A stretch of DNA of 9,420 nt, taken from an uncultured Phycisphaerae bacterium (GTDB lineage Bacteria; Planctomycetota; Phycisphaerae; Phycisphaerales; SM1A02). Positions 7,064 through 9,420 of the stretch are shown here, one piece after another. Under the pieces are notes generated by a model that made no database searches, was not told the origin of the DNA, and worked only from the letters and a program-made list of their open reading frames with translations. The DNA is taken from positions 1 through 9,420 of the forward strand of contig CAJWSE010000039.1 of the NCBI GenBank assembly GCA_913046275.1, given 5' to 3'. The position numbers and the translations under genes are program-made. Each line of letters begins with the position of its first letter. Position 1 is the stretch's first letter.

Positions 7064-8326
7064 TTATGCTGCCATCTGCAATCTGCAATCACCTACTGGT
7101 ATTGAAAACCAGAATTTGGAACCCATTCCCAATTTTGAATCAACACCAATTTGTCCACTGTGAAGCGTCTCAACAATGTGGCGGCATAGATTCAAACCTA
7201 ATCCAGTTCCGTTAGCAACGCGACGATAATTTTCAACTCGATAAAACTTATCAAATACTTTTTCAGTTTGATCAGGCGCAATTCCAAGACCCGTGTCTGA
7301 AACAGAGAAATGCAAACTATGCGTCAAGTTCTCAGCATCAGCACAGACTGTAATACGTCCACCTTCTGGCGTGTATTTAATGGCATTAGATAGAAGATTG
7401 ACAATAACCTGATACAGCATATCGCCATCACCTTGTACGGCTAGATCAACTGATGCAAGCTGTGTATGAATGTCTAAATGTTTTGCCTTCGCCTGAGGCG
7501 TCATATTTGTGACTGCACGTGAAACGAGTTCAGCAAACTCAACACGATCGCGGTCAATATGCATAATTCCAGCTTCTATTCTGCTTATATTAAGAAGATT
7601 GTCAATCATTCGACGCAAACGATCTGTTTCTGTTGAGATAACGCTGTAAAAATCTTGACGAGCATCTTCATCAGTGGCATCACCATCGACTAACATTTCA
7701 ATGTATGCAGATATTGAGGAGAGTGGAGTACGAAGTTCATGACTGGCTTTCGAAACGAAGTCGCTTTTCAATCGAGCAATTTCACGTTCTTTTGTAAGAT
7801 CTCGTAAAACTGTAACGACAGCATGCATCGGCTCATCTGGTCGACCAACAGACTGCAAATGGACTTCATAGGCAATTGGCTGACCATCAATCTGAATCTC
7901 TTGCTCATATAAACGCCCTTCCTTTGGCAATCCACTACGAGCGTCTGAGATAGTTGAAACAAGTTGATGATCGATTACAACATCGCTGAGCTTTTTCCCT
8001 GCTGCTTGGCGTGGATCTAATGAGAGCAAGCTTGCCGTACAATCATTTGCATGCAAAACTTCCCCATGCGCATCAATTACGATTACTGAATCGCGCAAAA
8101 CATCAAAAACTGCTTCCACTTGACGCCGACGTGTACGATCAATACAGCCATGAATTTTGGCAGACTCAAGGGCTGCATTGGCTTCATCGGCATCAAGTTT
8201 CGCAGATTGCATTTCTGCCCAAGCAGCAGATTCGCGCGCCTTCCATTTCAATGCAATCAACGCTGCAACAACAGATGACGCCGTTGTACAAGCCAAAATG
8301 GTGATTGAAATTAAATCTGTAAACAC
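7064..8326 (-). CDS. PAS-domain sensor histidine kinase
   Basis: Membrane-anchored sensor kinase of 420 residues, probably the donor for the receiver encoded just downstream. One membrane segment lies at about 4-26, followed by a charged, alanine-rich helical linker (28-70, probable coiled coil), a PAS domain (about 70-177), and the kinase core. In the core the H box is SHELRTPLSS with phospho-acceptor H196, the N box is NLLSNAIKYTPEGG (310-323), G1 is SDTGLGIAP (343-351), the F box is KVFDKFYR (356-363) and G2 is GTGLGL (373-378). All are intact. The topology is PhoR-like but with no periplasmic loop, so sensing probably occurs through the cytoplasmic PAS domain. The start is GTG 8326 with only a weak AAGG upstream; the frame is closed by the TPR gene stop 45 bases earlier, with no better start between. 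The signal is unknown. Confidence 0.95.
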   Translation of the reverse strand: MFTDLISITILACTTASSVVAALIALKWKARESAAWAEMQSAKLDADEANAALESAKIHGCIDRTRRRQVEAVFDVLRDSVIVIDAHGEVLHANDCTASLLSLDPRQAAGKKLSDVVIDHQLVSTISDARSGLPKEGRLYEQEIQIDGQPIAYEVHLQSVGRPDEPMHAVVTVLRDLTKEREIARLKSDFVSKASHELRTPLSSISAYIEMLVDGDATDEDARQDFYSVISTETDRLRRMIDNLLNISRIEAGIMHIDRDRVEFAELVSRAVTNMTPQAKAKHLDIHTQLASVDLAVQGDGDMLYQVIVNLLSNAIKYTPEGGRITVCADAENLTHSLHFSVSDTGLGIAPDQTEKVFDKFYRVENYRRVANGTGLGLNLCRHIVETLHSGQIGVDSKLGMGSKFWFSIPVGDCRLQMAA

Positions 8327-8371
8327 GTGAGTCTGCCTTAGGTTGCGAAGCCCTTGGGAGACATTTACGCC

Positions 8372-9331
8372 TTAAGGAACTTCAGGGGAATTTGAGTCCA
8401 CACTTGCAATTGGCTGACTTCCCTCAATCAACTCTTGCGCCCGCGGCTCATTCGCACCTTCGGCAGAATTTGCATGCATATTAGGTGTATTTGCTTTTTC
8501 CGCAATGTTTTTTGACTTTTTGACATAACCAGTAAGAACCAGATGAGCATCATGCTCATCATTATCGGACTCCATTGAGATAATTGCATCTTCGACTCCT
8601 TCAAGATCGCCAAGATGCATAGCTGCAATACCACTAAATAATGGGCCTTCACTCGCCTTTGAATCTAAAGAAGTAATTTTTTCGCCACATACTGCAAGCC
8701 GTTCGTAATCACCCATCTCCCAAGCGATGAAACCTAGGTCTTCCCACGCACCCTTCTCATCAGGGGTTTCTCGTGTCACAATAAGGCAAATATCTCTCCC
8801 TTCAACAAGACGTCCCGTTGACACGAGACATTTGCCACGTAATCGTTGGAATGCTGGCGCCAAAGACTTCTGCTGATCCTCTAACCTAGCTAATGTCACA
8901 AGGCAATCTGCATATTTTGCAGCTTGAAATTGCGCAGTTGCAATTGCTGTTGTGTTTTCATGATTATCATTACCCAATAAACGCGAATCTTCCAGCCATG
9001 CAATCGCTTCATTTGGCTCACCTTTACTCAAGTAAATATGCCCAAGCAAAGATGAAACAGTTGGATGGTGCTGAAATTCCTGACTAGCTTCATTTAATAA
9101 AGCAATTGCTTCCTCATGTTCGCCTAAAGCAACATGTGATTCAGCAGCGGCTAACAAATATTGTGGATGCGATGTATCAAGGCTCATAGCTCTTCTATAC
9201 GCTTCAATCGCTTCGGCATCCTCACCCCAGCGCTGATGTAAAATACCTAAAAAGTAGTGTGGTTCAGCAAGCTGAGCATTGCATGCAACTGCATTTTGCA
9301 ATGCCGCATACGCTTGATCAAGCTGATGACG
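8372..9331 (-). CDS. Tetratricopeptide-repeat protein, 5' end lost at a chimeric join
   Basis: About 320 residues of a TPR scaffold protein remain. Roughly eight 34-residue repeats can be traced, for example HYFLGILHQRWGEDAEAIEA, YLLAAAESHVALGEHEEAIA and LLGHIYLSKGEPNEAIAWLE, with the usual G8, A20 and A27 positions; the later repeats are degenerate. A polar C-terminal tail (about the last 55 residues) has no repeats. The open frame continues to a GTG at 9403 and beyond to the window edge, but sequence right of about 9331-9343 is GC-rich and codes on the other strand, so the true start is not in the window. The gene lies 45 bases upstream of the kinase gene, in the same frame, and probably belongs to the same operon. 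TPRs mediate protein-protein contacts and are common near secretion and pilus genes; the partner is unknown. No signal peptide can be judged without the N-terminus. Confidence 0.85.
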   Translation of the reverse strand, partial: RHQLDQAYAALQNAVACNAQLAEPHYFLGILHQRWGEDAEAIEAYRRAMSLDTSHPQYLLAAAESHVALGEHEEAIALLNEASQEFQHHPTVSSLLGHIYLSKGEPNEAIAWLEDSRLLGNDNHENTTAIATAQFQAAKYADCLVTLARLEDQQKSLAPAFQRLRGKCLVSTGRLVEGRDICLIVTRETPDEKGAWEDLGFIAWEMGDYERLAVCGEKITSLDSKASEGPLFSGIAAMHLGDLEGVEDAIISMESDNDEHDAHLVLTGYVKKSKNIAEKANTPNMHANSAEGANEPRAQELIEGSQPIASVDSNSPEVP

Positions 9332-9420
9332 CTCGAGCTCGAGCCCACCGAGGGCGACGTGCGCAAGAACCCGCACCTGCGCATCGGCCGGTACAACCCG
9401 CACTCGGAGGACGTCCCGTG
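9332..9420 (+). CDS. Fragment of an ABC-F type ATPase gene on a foreign GC-rich end
   Basis: The plus-strand frame starting at 9332 is open to the window edge and encodes LELEPTEGDVRKNPHLRIGR followed by YNPHSED. This closely matches the segment just after the Walker A of the second nucleotide-binding domain in ABC-F proteins, where relatives read LMTGEL-PTEG-V-RH-HL-IGRY-QHS; the upstream codons 9314-9331 (LIKLMT) also fit that family. Every one of the 28 complete codons from 9335 ends in G or C, and GC over 9344-9420 is about 71%, unlike the rest of the window. ABC-F proteins are soluble ATPases acting on ribosomes. The wording resembles eukaryotic ABCF1/2 (ARB1-like) proteins, so a GC-rich protist or alga is a plausible source. 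This is a partial stretch of one exon or gene, almost certainly joined here artificially. Confidence 0.75.

Noticed and set aside
9332..9403. N-terminal 24 codons of the TPR gene starting at GTG 9403
   Set aside because: The translation looks TPR-like at first sight (LAHVALGGLELE), but the DNA is GC-rich and codes for an ABC-F segment on the opposite strand, so the resemblance is taken as coincidence.
9332..9420. Recent horizontal transfer of an ABC-F gene into the TPR gene
   Set aside because: A transfer would need an insertion boundary mechanism, and nothing such as a repeat, integrase or attachment site is seen; a chimera at a microhomology at the end of the window is simpler. Sequence beyond the window would be needed to revisit this.

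Overview
The window looks like bacterial genomic DNA of moderate-to-low GC, read as an uncultured member of the Planctomycetota, probably Phycisphaerae. This rests on recalled protein style: the receiver protein's C-terminal part (VLSKPFSPRR after a long insert), the HD-GYP protein's linker (ELADSYEEIS) and the DnaK motif [10 protein letters not shown]. No search was possible, so the taxon is an inference of moderate to low confidence.

Layout: the 5' part of dnaK leaves the window on the left (minus strand, 1-520). A 160-base divergent intergenic region follows, then a tRNA-dihydrouridine synthase gene on the plus strand (681-1694). A weak hairpin at about 1697-1722 separates it from a convergent minus-strand gene cluster covering almost all the rest. 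In transcription order the cluster is: TPR protein (5' end lost), PAS sensor histidine kinase, single-domain response regulator, GAF/HD-GYP cyclic-di-GMP phosphodiesterase, STAS-domain protein, GspE/PilB-type secretion ATPase, and GspF/PilC-type inner-membrane protein. From the kinase onward the genes abut or overlap by 1-4 bases, so they very probably form one operon.

How they may work together: the kinase and receiver form a two-component pair. The next gene encodes an HD-GYP enzyme with all its metal ligands, and the secretion/pilus ATPase carries an N-terminal MshEN-type region, a fold known in relatives to bind cyclic-di-GMP. The operon thus places a signal input, a cyclic-di-GMP-degrading enzyme, a STAS switch protein and the target ATPase with its membrane platform together. 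This suggests locally wired control of a type II secretion or type IV pilus machine.

The right end is anomalous. From roughly 9314-9343 onward the sequence becomes about 71% GC and encodes, on the plus strand with every third codon position G or C, a fragment strongly resembling eukaryote-like ABC-F ATPases. It cuts into the TPR gene and is best explained as a chimeric join rather than biology. No tRNA, rRNA, CRISPR, insertion sequence or other mobile element was seen.
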